Counted from the first letter of the stretch, positions 45,001-55,624 are shown. The stretch: 64,000 nucleotides of DNA from an uncultured beta proteobacterium (GCA_902825845.1 CADECM010000006.1:50191-114190); one strand, 5' to 3'. The notes: generated by a model from the sequence alone, not told the origin. Program-made: numbers and translations.

Positions 45001-46083
45001 TTAGAACTTCACCACTTTCGGGTCGAACTCCAGTCCCAGACCCGGCTTGTTGGGCACCGTCAGCATGCCGTTTTTCGGCACCGGCACTTCCTTGTAGCAC
45101 TGGAAGGTCCACGGCATATATTCGACGGTGAGGCCGTTGGGAATGGCGGCAATGGTATGCACCTGAATCTCCGGAACCAGGTGGCTCACCACCGGCAGAT
45201 TGAAAGCTTCGGCCATGGCGGCGATTTTCATAAAACCGGTAATGCCGCAGGAACGCATGATGTCGATCATCGGGATGTCCACCGAGCGCGCTTCCATCAT
45301 GTGCCGGAACGGCACCGAACCATAGACATACTCGCCGCCCGCCACCGGCGTGTCGAGCGCCGCCGCGACGCGCGCGAGGCCCGGGTAGTCATCGGCGGTG
45401 GTCACGTCTTCCAGCCAGAACAGGTGGTACTTTTCGATCTGCTTGCCAATGGAAATCGCCTGCCGCACATCCCAGCGCTGATTGATGTCGCACATCAGGT
45501 CGATCTTGTCGCCGATGGCTTCGCGGATCAGTTTGATGCGTTCGACTTCCAGCGGCGGATTGGTGTCGCCGGGCAGGGCGAGCTGCGTTTTCATCTGGCG
45601 AAAGCCCTTCTTCACCAGCTTCTCCGAGGCCTTGACCACATGCTTCAGCGGGAAGCTGCGCATCAGCGCGCCGCTGGCGTAGGTGGGCACGGTCTTGCGG
45701 TAACCGCCGAGCAGTTCCGACACCGGCTTGTCGAAGGCCTTGCCCTTGATATCCCACAGCGCGATGTCGATCGCCGACGATGCGAGCGTGAACACGCCGC
45801 CGGGGCCCGCGCCCAGTGCCGCTTCACGGAATTTGCCGTGAACCGCCTCGATCGCCAGCGGGTTCATGCCCACCGAGAGCGCGCCCAGCGAATCAATCGC
45901 CGACTTCAGCGCCGGCGTGATGGCACCGCCAAAAAACGCAATTGAAATGCCCTGTATGCCCTGATCGGTGGAAATCTTCACGCCGACCAGTTTACGTACT
46001 TCACCCTTGACGGCGGGCCCATCGGCAAGCGGCTCCACGGCGGGCACTTCAACAAAAGCGGTCTGGACTTTGGTGATTTTCAT
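45001..46083 (-). CDS. Mandelate racemase/muconate lactonizing enzyme family protein
   Basis: A 360-residue enolase-superfamily member. Metal ligands are apparent in L-M-C-D-I-N-Q-R-W-D, F-W-L-E-D-V and A-G-G-E-Y; catalytic region M-K-T-Q-L and V-S-H-L-V-P-E. The start is at M-K-I-T-K-V-Q-T-A; the upstream extension to 46146 is not family-like. It is distinct from the copy at 22755: active-site contexts differ, so the substrates probably differ. Convergent with a Bug gene, suggestive of a local uptake/catabolic unit. Confidence 0.92.
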   Translation of the reverse strand: MKITKVQTAFVEVPAVEPLADGPAVKGEVRKLVGVKISTDQGIQGISIAFFGGAITPALKSAIDSLGALSVGMNPLAIEAVHGKFREAALGAGPGGVFTLASSAIDIALWDIKGKAFDKPVSELLGGYRKTVPTYASGALMRSFPLKHVVKASEKLVKKGFRQMKTQLALPGDTNPPLEVERIKLIREAIGDKIDLMCDINQRWDVRQAISIGKQIEKYHLFWLEDVTTADDYPGLARVAAALDTPVAGGEYVYGSVPFRHMMEARSVDIPMIDIMRSCGITGFMKIAAMAEAFNLPVVSHLVPEIQVHTIAAIPNGLTVEYMPWTFQCYKEVPVPKNGMLTVPNKPGLGLEFDPKVVKF

Positions 46084-46161
46084 GCGGGCTACCTGGAAGA
46101 AGAACGGACTCTGGAAATTGCTGAACGCGCTGAAGTTTACACGCAAGCCCGCACACCGGCA

Positions 46162-49100
46162 TCATTCCTCGTAGCGCCACTCGCGCCAGCCGCCCAGCAG
46201 CGGAAAATAAAGTCCCAGCCGAATTTCGCCGGCTTCGCGCCGCCGCATCAGCGCGCCGTAGCGCTGCAACTGCGCGGCATAGCGCTGGCGTTCGTTGTCG
46301 AGAAACGCTTCGCGGTCGGCGCCTTCGTGTGCACTGGTTTTGAAATCGACGATCCAGCGCACGCCGTGTTCATCGACGAAGGTGCGATCAATGACCACAT
46401 CAACGGTTTGCGCGCCCGCGAGGCCTGTCAGCCGCAGTTCGGCGCGCGCATCGCGATGGGCATTCAGTAACCAGCGCCCGCGCGGGTCGGCGAGGCTTGC
46501 ACCGAGGGCTTCCGTCACGCGCGCCGTGGCGTGCGGCATTTCCGTGTCGGGTACGCCCAGGCGTTTTAACTCGCGCTGATACGCCGGTTGCAACGCCCGT
46601 ACGCGCGCTTCATCCCACTGCACGAGGCCCGCCTCGGCAATATGCTGCAAAAAGGCGTGGACCACCGTGCCCACATGTTTGGCGGTTTCGGAGGCCCATG
46701 AAAACTCGACCTCGTCCACCGAACCACTGCGCGCGGCGTCCGCAACCGGCGCATCGAAATCCACGCGTGGCGGCGCAGGCGGCGCTGCCCAGTCCGCCGG
46801 CAGCCGCCGCAGGGTTTGCGGCACGACGGGCGCGGCAGCCGCGGGCACGGCGGCAATTGCGGGCGCGGTCACGCCGGCAAAATCGTCGGCTACCGCTGGC
46901 CACAACCGCGCCAGCAGCGAGCCGCCGCGCGGCCTGGGTTCCTTCGCCGTGGCATCGATTTGCCCCACCATATGCAACCGTGATTTGGCGCGCGTGGCGC
47001 CCACGTAAAGCAGACGCGCGTCTTCGTGCTCGCCTTTGCGCTTTTCAAGCGCATCGAGATATTGATAGATGGGATCGGCAGCCTCACTGGCTTCGCGAAT
47101 CGGGGCCAGCAGCAGCTCGGTGCCGCCGTGCGCGCGCGGGCGCACCTGCCACGCCAGCAGTTGCAGGTCATTGCGACGCGGCACGTAACCCAGACCCGGC
47201 GCGATCACCACGTCAAATTCCAGGCCCTTGGCCTTGTGCAGCGTCATCAACTGCAGGCGCGCGTCAGCCTGGGCATCAGGGGCGGCAAACAATTGGCTGA
47301 CCTGCTGTTCGAGCGCGATGAAGTCGGTCACCTCGCCGCTTTCATCCATCGTCTCCAGCAGGCGCAAGTAGGCCTGCGCATCGCCCAGGCTCGCAGCGTC
47401 GGCCACGCATGCGGGCCCGCCCAGCGCCAGCCACGCCCCTTCGATCCAGCGCGCCGGCGATTCGCGTCGGCGCGCGGCAACAAACGGCGCAAGCGCGTCA
47501 CGCACCCGCCGCAACCGCCGTGCGCCGTCGGCGGACAACGATTGCACACGCGCATCATCGCCCATCAACGACCATAACACCGCGTGCTGATCGTCGCCCG
47601 CAAGCGCAGTCAGATCGGCGAGCGTCAAACCGCACCACGGCGCGCGCAACAGCGCGAGCCACGCAATGCGATCGGCCGGATGAAACAGCGCGCGCGTCAA
47701 CGCTGCCAGGTCCTGCACCACCGGACGCTCGCCCAGTGCTTCGATTTCAACTGCCTGAAAGGAGAGGCCGGCAGCACGCAAGGCCAGTGCGATGTGTACC
47801 AGATGCCCACGCGAACGAACCAGTAACACTATGTTTTTATTGAGATTTTCAGAGCGTTCCCAGAGCACGATTTCGGCCACGCGTTGTGCTTCCACGGCGC
47901 GATCCATGGTGCCCAGCGCGTGCACATGCACCGCCGCATCACCATCCGCGTCGGATTCATCGCGCGCTTGCGAGGGCACGTACGGCACCGCGCCGCTGGC
48001 GAGGTCTTCGGTGTCGGGCATCACCCGCGCAAACACGCCATTCACCCAGTCGACGATGCCGCGCCGCGAGCGGAAGTTCACCGTCAGCGTAAGTGGCGTG
48101 AGGCCCACGCTGCCGATGCCCTCGTGCCGCGCGCGCAGATAAAGGCCGACCTCGGCTTCGCGAAAGCGGTAGATCGACTGCATCGGATCACCCACCACGA
48201 ACAGCGTGCGGCCATCATCCGGCTGCCAGCCCGCGGTGAGGTGCTCCAGCAATTCGTACTGCGATTGCGAGGTATCCTGAAATTCGTCCACCAGCAGATG
48301 GCGTATGCGGTAGTCGAGTGCGAGCGCCAGATCGGTCGGCGCATCGGTGTCGCCCAGCGCGCGCAGCGCGGCCTGCGAGACCGCGGTGAAATCCGCCTGG
48401 CTGCGCTCGCCGAACAGCACGTCCAGCAGGGCCGCCGCCAGCGGCAGCAGTGCCACCAGCGCTTCCAGCACGCGCCACTGCGCTTCGCTGTACGTGGCGG
48501 GCGGCAGCGCGCGCGTGAAATGCAGGGCGTCGACGAAGGCGCGGCAGGGTTCGAGTGCAGCCATCAACGCCGCATGACGTGCTTTGGCTTCCGACGCGGC
48601 GCCCTTGCCCGGCGGGAAGCCGGTATTTTTGTTGACCTGCTTGCGCAGCGTGCCGTCTTTGGTTAATGCCAGTTCGGCGACACCACGCCACGCGTCCAGA
48701 TCCACGGCCGGCGCGCCCGGCAGTGCGGTCCACCCATCACAGGCGAGGATCGGCGACGGCGCGCCCGCCGCCGCCAGATGGCCGCAGGCGTAACGCAGCA
48801 GCGCCACCATCTCGCTGCAGAATGCTGCAGGCGCACTGGCCGCCAGGTGTTGCAGCGCCGCCTCGATTTCATGGGCCAGCGCCGCTTCGAGTTGCGCGCG
48901 GCGCGCCGGTGGCGGCAGCGGCGCGGCGAGATGGCGTATCCACTGGTCACGTTTGGCCAGCATCCCGGCAATCAGCGCAATGGCGCTGCCCATGTTGTTG
49001 TCCAGATGCGACAACAGTTGTGCCACGCGCGCGCTGTTTTCACCCGGCGTGTCCAGCAGCGCGAGCGTGCGGCGCGCGGCTTCTTCATACAGCGGCTGCG

Positions 49101-49545
49101 CGTCGGTGACGGTTTCCGGTTGCGCGCCGAAGCGCGACAGCACCGGCATCTGTCGTGCCAGCGCATGGCACAGCGCGTCGATGGTGTCGATGCGCAGCCG
49201 GTTGGGATTGGCCGCGAGTTCCCAGCCCTGCGCCGCGTCACGCGCGCGCGCAGCGCGGGCTAACTGCCACGTCGCCTGCTCGTGTGCGGCATCCGGTTGC
49301 GCGTCGCTGGCGCCCGAGGCCAGCGCCGCCAACACGCGCGTACGCATTTCGGCGGCGGCCTTGCGCGTGAAGGTGATGGCAATCACCTCCTCCGGCGCTT
49401 CCACGCCGGCGAGCAGCGCCAGATAACGCTGAATCAGCAACCCGGTCTTGCCGGAACCTGCGGGCGCCTGCACGATGAACGATTCGCGCACATTGAGCGC
49501 GCGCGCGCGTTCGGCGTGATCGGCGATGGGTTTGGCGCTACTCAT
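46162..49545 (-). CDS. addA: AddA-like UvrD-type helicase/nuclease (RecB-like)
   Basis: A 1127-residue double-strand-break repair helicase/exonuclease subunit. Motif I A-P-A-G-S-G-K-T (near residue 35), D-E-F-Q-D-T (motif II), a UvrD region with V-L-L-V-R-S-R-G-H, and a C-terminal PD-(D/E)XK nuclease domain with W-I-V-D-F-K-T. The ATG overlaps the TGA of the upstream addB-like gene (ATGA), so both are co-translated. A 27-base AT-rich tract inside the helicase part (47824-47850) resembles the dispersed element and codes for N-L-N-K-N-I-V-L-L. Its role is DNA end processing with AddB. Confidence 0.88.
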   Translation of the reverse strand: MSSAKPIADHAERARALNVRESFIVQAPAGSGKTGLLIQRYLALLAGVEAPEEVIAITFTRKAAAEMRTRVLAALASGASDAQPDAAHEQATWQLARAARARDAAQGWELAANPNRLRIDTIDALCHALARQMPVLSRFGAQPETVTDAQPLYEEAARRTLALLDTPGENSARVAQLLSHLDNNMGSAIALIAGMLAKRDQWIRHLAAPLPPPARRAQLEAALAHEIEAALQHLAASAPAAFCSEMVALLRYACGHLAAAGAPSPILACDGWTALPGAPAVDLDAWRGVAELALTKDGTLRKQVNKNTGFPPGKGAASEAKARHAALMAALEPCRAFVDALHFTRALPPATYSEAQWRVLEALVALLPLAAALLDVLFGERSQADFTAVSQAALRALGDTDAPTDLALALDYRIRHLLVDEFQDTSQSQYELLEHLTAGWQPDDGRTLFVVGDPMQSIYRFREAEVGLYLRARHEGIGSVGLTPLTLTVNFRSRRGIVDWVNGVFARVMPDTEDLASGAVPYVPSQARDESDADGDAAVHVHALGTMDRAVEAQRVAEIVLWERSENLNKNIVLLVRSRGHLVHIALALRAAGLSFQAVEIEALGERPVVQDLAALTRALFHPADRIAWLALLRAPWCGLTLADLTALAGDDQHAVLWSLMGDDARVQSLSADGARRLRRVRDALAPFVAARRRESPARWIEGAWLALGGPACVADAASLGDAQAYLRLLETMDESGEVTDFIALEQQVSQLFAAPDAQADARLQLMTLHKAKGLEFDVVIAPGLGYVPRRNDLQLLAWQVRPRAHGGTELLLAPIREASEAADPIYQYLDALEKRKGEHEDARLLYVGATRAKSRLHMVGQIDATAKEPRPRGGSLLARLWPAVADDFAGVTAPAIAAVPAAAAPVVPQTLRRLPADWAAPPAPPRVDFDAPVADAARSGSVDEVEFSWASETAKHVGTVVHAFLQHIAEAGLVQWDEARVRALQPAYQRELKRLGVPDTEMPHATARVTEALGASLADPRGRWLLNAHRDARAELRLTGLAGAQTVDVVIDRTFVDEHGVRWIVDFKTSAHEGADREAFLDNERQRYAAQLQRYGALMRRREAGEIRLGLYFPLLGGWREWRYEE
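47824..47850 (+). repeat. AT-rich dispersed element, copy 13 (inside addA)
   Basis: Reads TAACACTATGTTTTTATTGA then GATTTTC, matching the family core (TAACTATTTGTTTTTATTGA) apart from a short shift. It is in-frame in addA on the minus strand, encoding residues around 566-574. GC content is far lower than the gene around it. Confidence 0.55.
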
Positions 49546-52247
49546 GCTGCCTCGCCGTTGTCGCGATCGTCGCCATCGTCTGGCGCAGTATTCGCAGTCA
49601 GCTCGCGCACCCGGCACAACGCCTGCAGGTCGCAATACTCGCAGGTCCTGTGCAAATCCTTTGGCGCGACTTCGGCGCTGCCCGCCAGATAATCCCGCGC
49701 CAGTTGTTCCAGTACCCCGCGCCACGACTGCAGCAGCGCGGGCCAGTTGGCGTACTGTTGCGCGAAGGATTTCGACGCCGCGAGCGCGCTGACGTCCGGC
49801 AACACGGCGTCGTCGCGTGTCACACCCTTAAAGGCGATTTCGCGCGCGCGCAGTTGCACAAAGGCGATACCGCTGATGTCAGTCTCGCTGCTGGTTGCAT
49901 ACAGCGGCAATTGCGGCTCATCGGGGCGCTCGCCCAGCCAGCCTCCGGTGTGGGCAAGCCCGGTTTTATAGTCGAGAATGATTTCGCTGCCGTCGGCCAG
50001 ACGGTCCACGCGGTCGAGCCGCGCATTCAGTTGCACGCCCGCGATTTGCAATGCGCGCGGCTGTTCCCGCGCCACCACGACAAACGGCGCCCGCGATTTT
50101 TCCAGTTCTGTGAGGCGCAGCAGCAGGGCTTTGAGGCGATCGCGTTCAAGCGCGGCGAACGCCTCGCTCATCAGGCCGGGCTGCGCGCGGCTGAGCGCGG
50201 CGACCGCGGTGTTGACCGCGGCGCTGATCTTGGGATCAAGTTCGGCGGCACTCAGGGCCAGCAGTTGCGCGTGCGAGCCGAGGTCCTGCCACAGCGCCGA
50301 CAAGGCGTGGTGCACGAGACTGCCACGCTCGCGCGCATCGAGGCCATCACCGCCTTCGTCGAGTGCCGAGGCGCCGAGGCGATGAATGGCAAACGCGCGA
50401 AACGGGCACGCCGCCTGATTCTGAAACAGCGCCGCGCCGCCGCCGACCCGCGTGCCGGCCGTCAATGGCGGCGCCTGACTGTCAGACAGCGTTTCAACGC
50501 GGCGAGCGGCGTACAGCGCGTCACGCAACAGCGCCAGTGTGGCCGCCGTTTCGCCGCCGTCGGGCACGGCATCGAGCAAGGGGCTCATGCTCAGTTCGCG
50601 TTCGCCGTCACGGCGCGGCCAGGTAAAGGTAACCTGCGGCGCCGCGCCGCACCACGCCTGCGTCATGCGCCGCGCAAAATCCAGCTCCCACGCCGCCGAG
50701 GCATGCGGCACATCCAGCGCGCGCTGCAGGGCCGCGGGCAAAAACGGGTTGGCGCGCGGCGCGGTCGGCCACGCTTCGCCCGCAAGGCCGGTGACAAACA
50801 GCGCATCAAAGGTGAGGCCGGTGGATTCCAGCGTGCCAAGCACTTGCACCGGCGCATCGGTGCCCTCGGGCTGAAACACGGTGTCGGCCGTGATGCGCCG
50901 CAGCGCGCTCAGCGCATCGCCGAGCCTCATGCGTGCACGCAACGGGTCGAGCGCCGACAGGCTCGATACCACTTCACGCCATTTTTCGAAGGTCTGGAAT
51001 TCCGCCGAATCCAGCGCGCGTTCACCGGGCCAACCGAGGCCCTTGAGCAATGCAATAAACGTGGCGCTCCACGCCGAGGGTGGCTGGCGCAAGGCACGTG
51101 CCGCACGCGCTGTGGGAATCCATGCCTCAAACAAAGCTGCCAGCCGCGGCGCGTGCGCTTGTGCGGCGAGCAGTAGCGCGCCGGGGGTCACCGGGTTGCG
51201 GCGTCGCCGGCGCAACGCGGCGTCGGCCAGCGCGCGCGCGCCCATTTCACCGTCTGCGCCGCCCAAGTGCGGGCTGCGCAGCAAGGCGCCGGCTTCATTC
51301 AGAGTGATTTCACCACCCGCCAGTCGAAGCAACAAAAGTCCTGTAAAAACAATGGGATAGCTCGTTAGCACCAAACCCAGGGAACAATCAGCCAAACGCG
51401 GCACAGCCACACCCGGTGTCACCACACGCAGCGGCTCGAGCGCATCGTCGAACACGCGCATGACGGCGCTGCGGCGCGCGGCAAGATCGGGCACCACCAC
51501 ACCGATGCGCAAGTGCGAGGTGTTGCCGCGCGCGGCGAGCATCGCGCGCGCGCACGATGCCACATGCGTCAGCTCGGCTTCGCCGTCGTCGCAGGCGATG
51601 CGAGTGGCCGAAGGTGCGGCGGCACCGGCGCAAGGCAAGTCTTCAACCGTGCATCCCGCATGCGCCAACGCATCAAACAGCCGTTGCTGTTGCGGCGTGT
51701 ACGTATCGTAGCCCGCGCGCAAAATGCGCCGCACACGCGGCGTGGCATCCGCTTTGATGGCGGCGACAATCGCGCCGGGCAATTGCGCGCTGTCGATCCA
51801 GCGCGCGGCGCTCAGGCGTTCGGCATAGACGCGGCGCCACTCGCTGTACGCCGTGGCATCTTCGTTGACCGCCTCCCACGCCGCGCGATGGCGCGGGTGA
51901 TCCATCGCGAACGCGTGCTGGATGATCCACGCCTCGCGCGCGTTGCGGGCCGCGGCGGATGGATTCAGCAGCAGGCCCGCGTGGCGAGAGCCTTCGATGA
52001 CGGTTTCCCACAACGCCACTTCCTGCATGGGCGAAAGCAGCATCGCGCCATTGCCGGCCAGCGCCAGTTCCCGCCAGGTACGTTCGAGAAATGCGCCGTA
52101 AGGCAACGCATCGGCGCTGGGCCAGACGGTATTGCCACCTGCGGCCTGTGCAGCGTCGTACTCGTATTTAATGAATAGCGCGAGGCGCCGGTTGGGTGTG
52201 ACGACCGTGGCTCCGGCTGCAAGCGCCTGAACCCGATCGGGTGACAT
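49542..52247 (-). CDS. addB: AddB-like PD-(D/E)XK nuclease subunit with Fe-S cysteines
   Basis: A 901-residue partner of the AddA-like protein. The N-terminal half is an inactive helicase-like region; the C-terminal nuclease has I-I-L-D-Y-K-T-G. Cysteines for a [4Fe-4S] cluster are seen as A-A-C-P-F-R-A-F and C-E-Y-C-D-L-Q-A-L-C, as in AddB. Start M-S-P-D-R-V-Q-A-L-A-A-G is consistent with family length. Stop overlaps the addA start. The AddAB pair replaces RecBCD in many betaproteobacteria and processes DNA ends for recombination. Confidence 0.88.
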   Translation of the reverse strand: MSPDRVQALAAGATVVTPNRRLALFIKYEYDAAQAAGGNTVWPSADALPYGAFLERTWRELALAGNGAMLLSPMQEVALWETVIEGSRHAGLLLNPSAAARNAREAWIIQHAFAMDHPRHRAAWEAVNEDATAYSEWRRVYAERLSAARWIDSAQLPGAIVAAIKADATPRVRRILRAGYDTYTPQQQRLFDALAHAGCTVEDLPCAGAAAPSATRIACDDGEAELTHVASCARAMLAARGNTSHLRIGVVVPDLAARRSAVMRVFDDALEPLRVVTPGVAVPRLADCSLGLVLTSYPIVFTGLLLLRLAGGEITLNEAGALLRSPHLGGADGEMGARALADAALRRRRRNPVTPGALLLAAQAHAPRLAALFEAWIPTARAARALRQPPSAWSATFIALLKGLGWPGERALDSAEFQTFEKWREVVSSLSALDPLRARMRLGDALSALRRITADTVFQPEGTDAPVQVLGTLESTGLTFDALFVTGLAGEAWPTAPRANPFLPAALQRALDVPHASAAWELDFARRMTQAWCGAAPQVTFTWPRRDGERELSMSPLLDAVPDGGETAATLALLRDALYAARRVETLSDSQAPPLTAGTRVGGGAALFQNQAACPFRAFAIHRLGASALDEGGDGLDARERGSLVHHALSALWQDLGSHAQLLALSAAELDPKISAAVNTAVAALSRAQPGLMSEAFAALERDRLKALLLRLTELEKSRAPFVVVAREQPRALQIAGVQLNARLDRVDRLADGSEIILDYKTGLAHTGGWLGERPDEPQLPLYATSSETDISGIAFVQLRAREIAFKGVTRDDAVLPDVSALAASKSFAQQYANWPALLQSWRGVLEQLARDYLAGSAEVAPKDLHRTCEYCDLQALCRVRELTANTAPDDGDDRDNGEAA

Positions 52248-52256
52248 GCTCTGAAA

Positions 52257-52580
52257 CTACTTTTCGATCAGATGCTTCTTGGCCTTGGTCTTGGCCCACT
52301 CGTCAGCGTCCGCAGGCGCATCTTTCTTCTCGATAATGGCCGGCCACACCTTGGCCAGCTCGGCGTTCATTTTGGTAAACTCTTTCTGATCATCGGGCAC
52401 GTCGTCCTCGGCGAAAATCGCTTCCACCGGACACTCGGCGACGCACAGCGTACAGTCGATGCACTCGTCGGGGTCGATCACCAGCATATTCGGCCCTTCG
52501 CGAAAGCAATCCACGGGGCACACATCGACACAATCGGTGTACTTGCACTTGACGCAAGTTTCGGTCACTACGTAAGTCAT
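52257..52580 (-). CDS. fdxA: 7Fe ferredoxin FdxA
   Basis: A 107-residue ferredoxin of the [3Fe-4S][4Fe-4S] FdxA type. Cysteine pattern: [14 protein letters not shown] near the N-terminus and [12 protein letters not shown] after residue 38. The C-terminal helical tail is of family length. It supplies electrons in the cytoplasm. It lies nine bases before the stop-proximal start of addB in the same direction; divergent from trxA with a shared region 52581-52785. Confidence 0.95.
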   Translation of the reverse strand: MTYVVTETCVKCKYTDCVDVCPVDCFREGPNMLVIDPDECIDCTLCVAECPVEAIFAEDDVPDDQKEFTKMNAELAKVWPAIIEKKDAPADADEWAKTKAKKHLIEK

Positions 52581-52785
52581 TGGGCGTCCTCGCCGGGAGG
52601 CGATCTTGAATTCACGAAAAGTGCCACTATTTTAACAGAAACAGGTGGTTATCGGCGATTTGCGGGGCATAAGAGCCGTCTTGCTTTCCAAATGCCGTTT
52701 TTTTCGTTAGCATGGATTCCACCACACCTGCAGCCGCCCAGTCAGCGCGGCAATTTGCCATTTTCCCTTGAGAGGTTTAGCAGCA

Positions 52786-53112
52786 ATGAGCGAGCATATA
52801 CATCACGTTAAGGATGACACTTTCGATGCCGAGGTTTTGAAGTCGGAGACGCCGGTGTTGCTGGACTACTGGGCCGAATGGTGCGGGCCGTGCAAGATGA
52901 TTGCGCCGATCCTCGACGAAGTCGCCAAGGACTATGCCGGCAAACTGAAAGTCGCGAAAATCAACATCGACGACAATCAGGAGACGCCGTCGAAATTCGG
53001 CGTGCGCGGCATACCCACGCTGATGCTGTTCAAGAACGGCTCGGTCGAAGCCACCAAAGTCGGCGCCCTGTCCAAATCGCAACTCAAAGCGTTCATCGAC
53101 GGCCATATTTGA
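52786..53112 (+). CDS. trxA: Thioredoxin TrxA
   Basis: A 108-residue thioredoxin. The active site W-A-E-W-C-G-P-C-K is complete, with the cis-Pro loop G-I-P-T-L-M-L-F-K. It reduces protein disulfides in the cytoplasm. The ATG at 52786 follows an AGAGG site; a slightly earlier start at 52768 adds M-R-G-L-A-A and is less likely. It is followed by rho, a gene order widespread in proteobacteria. Confidence 0.96.
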   Translation: MSEHIHHVKDDTFDAEVLKSETPVLLDYWAEWCGPCKMIAPILDEVAKDYAGKLKVAKINIDDNQETPSKFGVRGIPTLMLFKNGSVEATKVGALSKSQLKAFIDGHI

Positions 53113-53381
53113 CAGCCTCCGCGGATCGCTATACCCTAGTTCTCAGCGCTTGAACCGCGCTGCACGTTGCGGCACGCAACACTGTCCCTGGTTGTATCCA
53201 GTCGTTACCTTCCGCAGCACGTAGTCAACGGCAAGTTCGCGGTTCTGGCGCCGGCGAGGATTCCTTCCCGCCCTCTGCCCCACTCCCCTGACCTACCCTT
53301 CGTAGCCTTTGCAGCATCCCGCACCATTCAGCAGCACTGCGGCACCCCTCACGCAACCACCACAAGCGGCACCCCAACGCC

Positions 53382-54641
53382 ATGAATCTATCCGATCTCA
53401 AAAACCTCCCCATTGGTGAACTGGTCGAGATGGCCGTCACCAACGAAGTAGAGGGCGCAAATCGCCTGAGAAAACAGGAACTGATCTTCGCGCTGTTAAA
53501 AAACCAGGCGAAAAAAGGCGACGCCATATTCGGCGGCGGCACGCTGGAAGTGCTGCCCGACGGCTTCGGCTTCCTGCGGTCGCCGGACACTTCGTATCTG
53601 GCCGGCACCGATGACATCTACGTGTCGCCCTCGCAAATTCGCCGTTTCAACCTGCACACCGGCGACACCATCGAAGGCGAAATCCGTACCCCCAAGGACG
53701 GCGAGCGTTACTTCGCGCTGGTCAAGGTCGATAAGGTCAACGGCGAGTCTCCGGAAGCCTCCAAGCACAAGATTCTGTTTGAGAATCTCACCCCCTATCA
53801 TCCGACCGAGCACCTCAAGCTCGAACGCGAAATCAAGGCCGAGGAAAACATCACCGGCCGCATCATTGACATCATCGCCCCCATCGGCAAAGGCCAGCGC
53901 GGCCTGATCGTGTCGCCGCCCAAGGCCGGCAAGACCGTGCTGATGCAGCATATTGCGCACGCGATCACCGCGAATCATCCCGAAGTGGTGTTGATCGTGC
54001 TGCTGATCGACGAGCGTCCCGAGGAAGTGACCGAAATGCAACGCTCGGTAAAAGGCGAGGTATTGTCCTCGACCTTCGACGAACCCGCCTCGCGCCATGT
54101 GCAGGTGGCGGAAATGGTGATCGAAAAAGCCAAACGTCTGGTTGAACACAAAAAAGACGTGGTGATTCTGCTCGACTCGATCACGCGCTTGGCCCGCGCC
54201 TACAACACGGTGGTGCCGGCCTCGGGCAAGGTGCTGACCGGCGGCGTCGACGCCAATGCGCTGCAGCGCCCCAAGCGCTTTTTCGGCGCCGCGCGCAACG
54301 TGGAAGAAGGCGGCTCGCTCACCATCCTCGCCACCGCGCTGATCGACACCGGCAGCCGCATGGACGATGTGATCTACGAGGAATTCAAAGGCACCGGCAA
54401 CATGGAAATCCATCTCGACCGGCGCATGTACGAAAAACGCATCTTCCCGGCGATCAACGTCAACCGCTCGGGCACGCGCCGCGAGGAACTGCTGCTCGCG
54501 AAAGACGTGCTGCAGAAAATCTGGGTACTGCGCAAACTGCTCTACCCGATGGACGAACTCGAAGCCACCGAATTCCTGCTCGACAAGGTGCGCGCCACCA
54601 AGACCAACGGGGATTTTTTCGATTCCATGCGGCGCGGGTAA
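53382..54641 (+). CDS. rho: Transcription termination factor Rho
   Basis: A 419-residue hexameric RNA helicase. The N-terminal RNA-binding domain holds D-G-F-G-F-L-R (RNP1-like) and the ATPase domain has P-P-K-A-G-K-T (Walker A), [10 protein letters not shown] (Walker B) and the Q/R-loop regions. Length and order match E. coli-type Rho. The 270-base gap after trxA is a probable leader for autoregulation; no distinct terminator is visible in it. Confidence 0.97.
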   Translation: MNLSDLKNLPIGELVEMAVTNEVEGANRLRKQELIFALLKNQAKKGDAIFGGGTLEVLPDGFGFLRSPDTSYLAGTDDIYVSPSQIRRFNLHTGDTIEGEIRTPKDGERYFALVKVDKVNGESPEASKHKILFENLTPYHPTEHLKLEREIKAEENITGRIIDIIAPIGKGQRGLIVSPPKAGKTVLMQHIAHAITANHPEVVLIVLLIDERPEEVTEMQRSVKGEVLSSTFDEPASRHVQVAEMVIEKAKRLVEHKKDVVILLDSITRLARAYNTVVPASGKVLTGGVDANALQRPKRFFGAARNVEEGGSLTILATALIDTGSRMDDVIYEEFKGTGNMEIHLDRRMYEKRIFPAINVNRSGTRREELLLAKDVLQKIWVLRKLLYPMDELEATEFLLDKVRATKTNGDFFDSMRRG

Positions 54642-54650
54642 ACTGCTGCG

Positions 54651-55535
54651 TCAGGACGGTTTGCGCCGCCGGATTTCCTCGATCACCGCGGAATTGTCCA
54701 ATTCGCCTTCACCTGCCGCAACGCAGCCGTCGACGATACTCACGTAGGTTTGTGCCAGCGGCAATCCCTGCCCGCGCGCCTGCGCCTGCTCCAGCATCAG
54801 CAGAAAATCCTTGCGTGTCTGGGTAATGAAGCCGTGCGGCGTGTAATCGCCGCTGACCATTTTCGGCCCCTTGATATCCATTACCTGCGACTGTGCGGCA
54901 GACTCGCGCGCAACCTTGAGGAACGCGCCGGGATCGAGACCCAGCGTTTGCGCAAACACCAGACCCTCGGCCAGCGCGGCTCGATTCACGCCCAGAATCA
55001 AATTGATGGCCAGCTTGGCACGCCCGCCGTTGCCTGCCGCGCCAAGATGGTGGCGGCGCGGGCAGATGGCATCCAGCACCGCTTTCGCTTCTTCGGCCGC
55101 CGCCGGGTCGCCGCCGATCAATCCCAGCGCGTCGCCTTTTTCGGTCTGGCCGCTGGTTCCGGAAACCGGGGATTCCACATAGCGCAATTTGTCCGCCGGC
55201 GTGCGCGCGACCAGGGCGGTGATGCGGTCCGGATCGCAGGTGCTGACGCACAGCGCGATCAGCGGCGCTTTGCCGGCAGGGTGTGCAGCCACCAACGCAG
55301 CGACGGTTTCTTCAACCTGCGCGGTGTTAAACACCGCCAGCACCACCTGGCGGCAGGTCGCCGCGATGTCCGCGACCGATGGCGACGCCTTGCCCCCGAG
55401 CGCAACGAACGCTTCCAGTTTTTCCCGGTCAACGTCGTAACCGAGCAATTCAAAGCCTGCGGCACGCATGCGCCGCGCGCATGCCATGCCCATCAAGCCG
55501 ATGCCGATGACACCCACTGGTGTGGCCGGATGCAT
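54651..55535 (-). CDS. NAD(P)-dependent beta-hydroxyacid dehydrogenase (HIBADH/GarR type)
   Basis: A 294-residue oxidoreductase with an N-terminal Rossmann motif G-V-I-G-I-G-L-M-G, the substrate loop E-S-P-V-S-G-T-S-G-Q, and the catalytic Lys in A-K-L-A-I-N-L. Members oxidise 3-hydroxyisobutyrate or reduce tartronate semialdehyde. An upstream Met at 55556 gives seven more residues. The far-upstream part of the open frame overlaps the tRNA gene and is not coding. Convergent with rho, with 9 bases between stops. Confidence 0.9.
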   Translation of the reverse strand: MHPATPVGVIGIGLMGMACARRMRAAGFELLGYDVDREKLEAFVALGGKASPSVADIAATCRQVVLAVFNTAQVEETVAALVAAHPAGKAPLIALCVSTCDPDRITALVARTPADKLRYVESPVSGTSGQTEKGDALGLIGGDPAAAEEAKAVLDAICPRRHHLGAAGNGGRAKLAINLILGVNRAALAEGLVFAQTLGLDPGAFLKVARESAAQSQVMDIKGPKMVSGDYTPHGFITQTRKDFLLMLEQAQARGQGLPLAQTYVSIVDGCVAAGEGELDNSAVIEEIRRRKPS

Positions 55536-55624
55536 ATTGTTTACCGTTGAGCCCATTGATATTGTTGAACAGCGAACGCGGATTATATCGGCCGGCGCGA
55601 AGCCTACAGATTGAGCAGCGCGGG

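Noticed and set aside
51335..51361. Further copy of the AT-rich element inside addB
   Set aside because: Only the TTGTTTTTA part matches and a four-base insertion is needed; kept as a note, not a feature.
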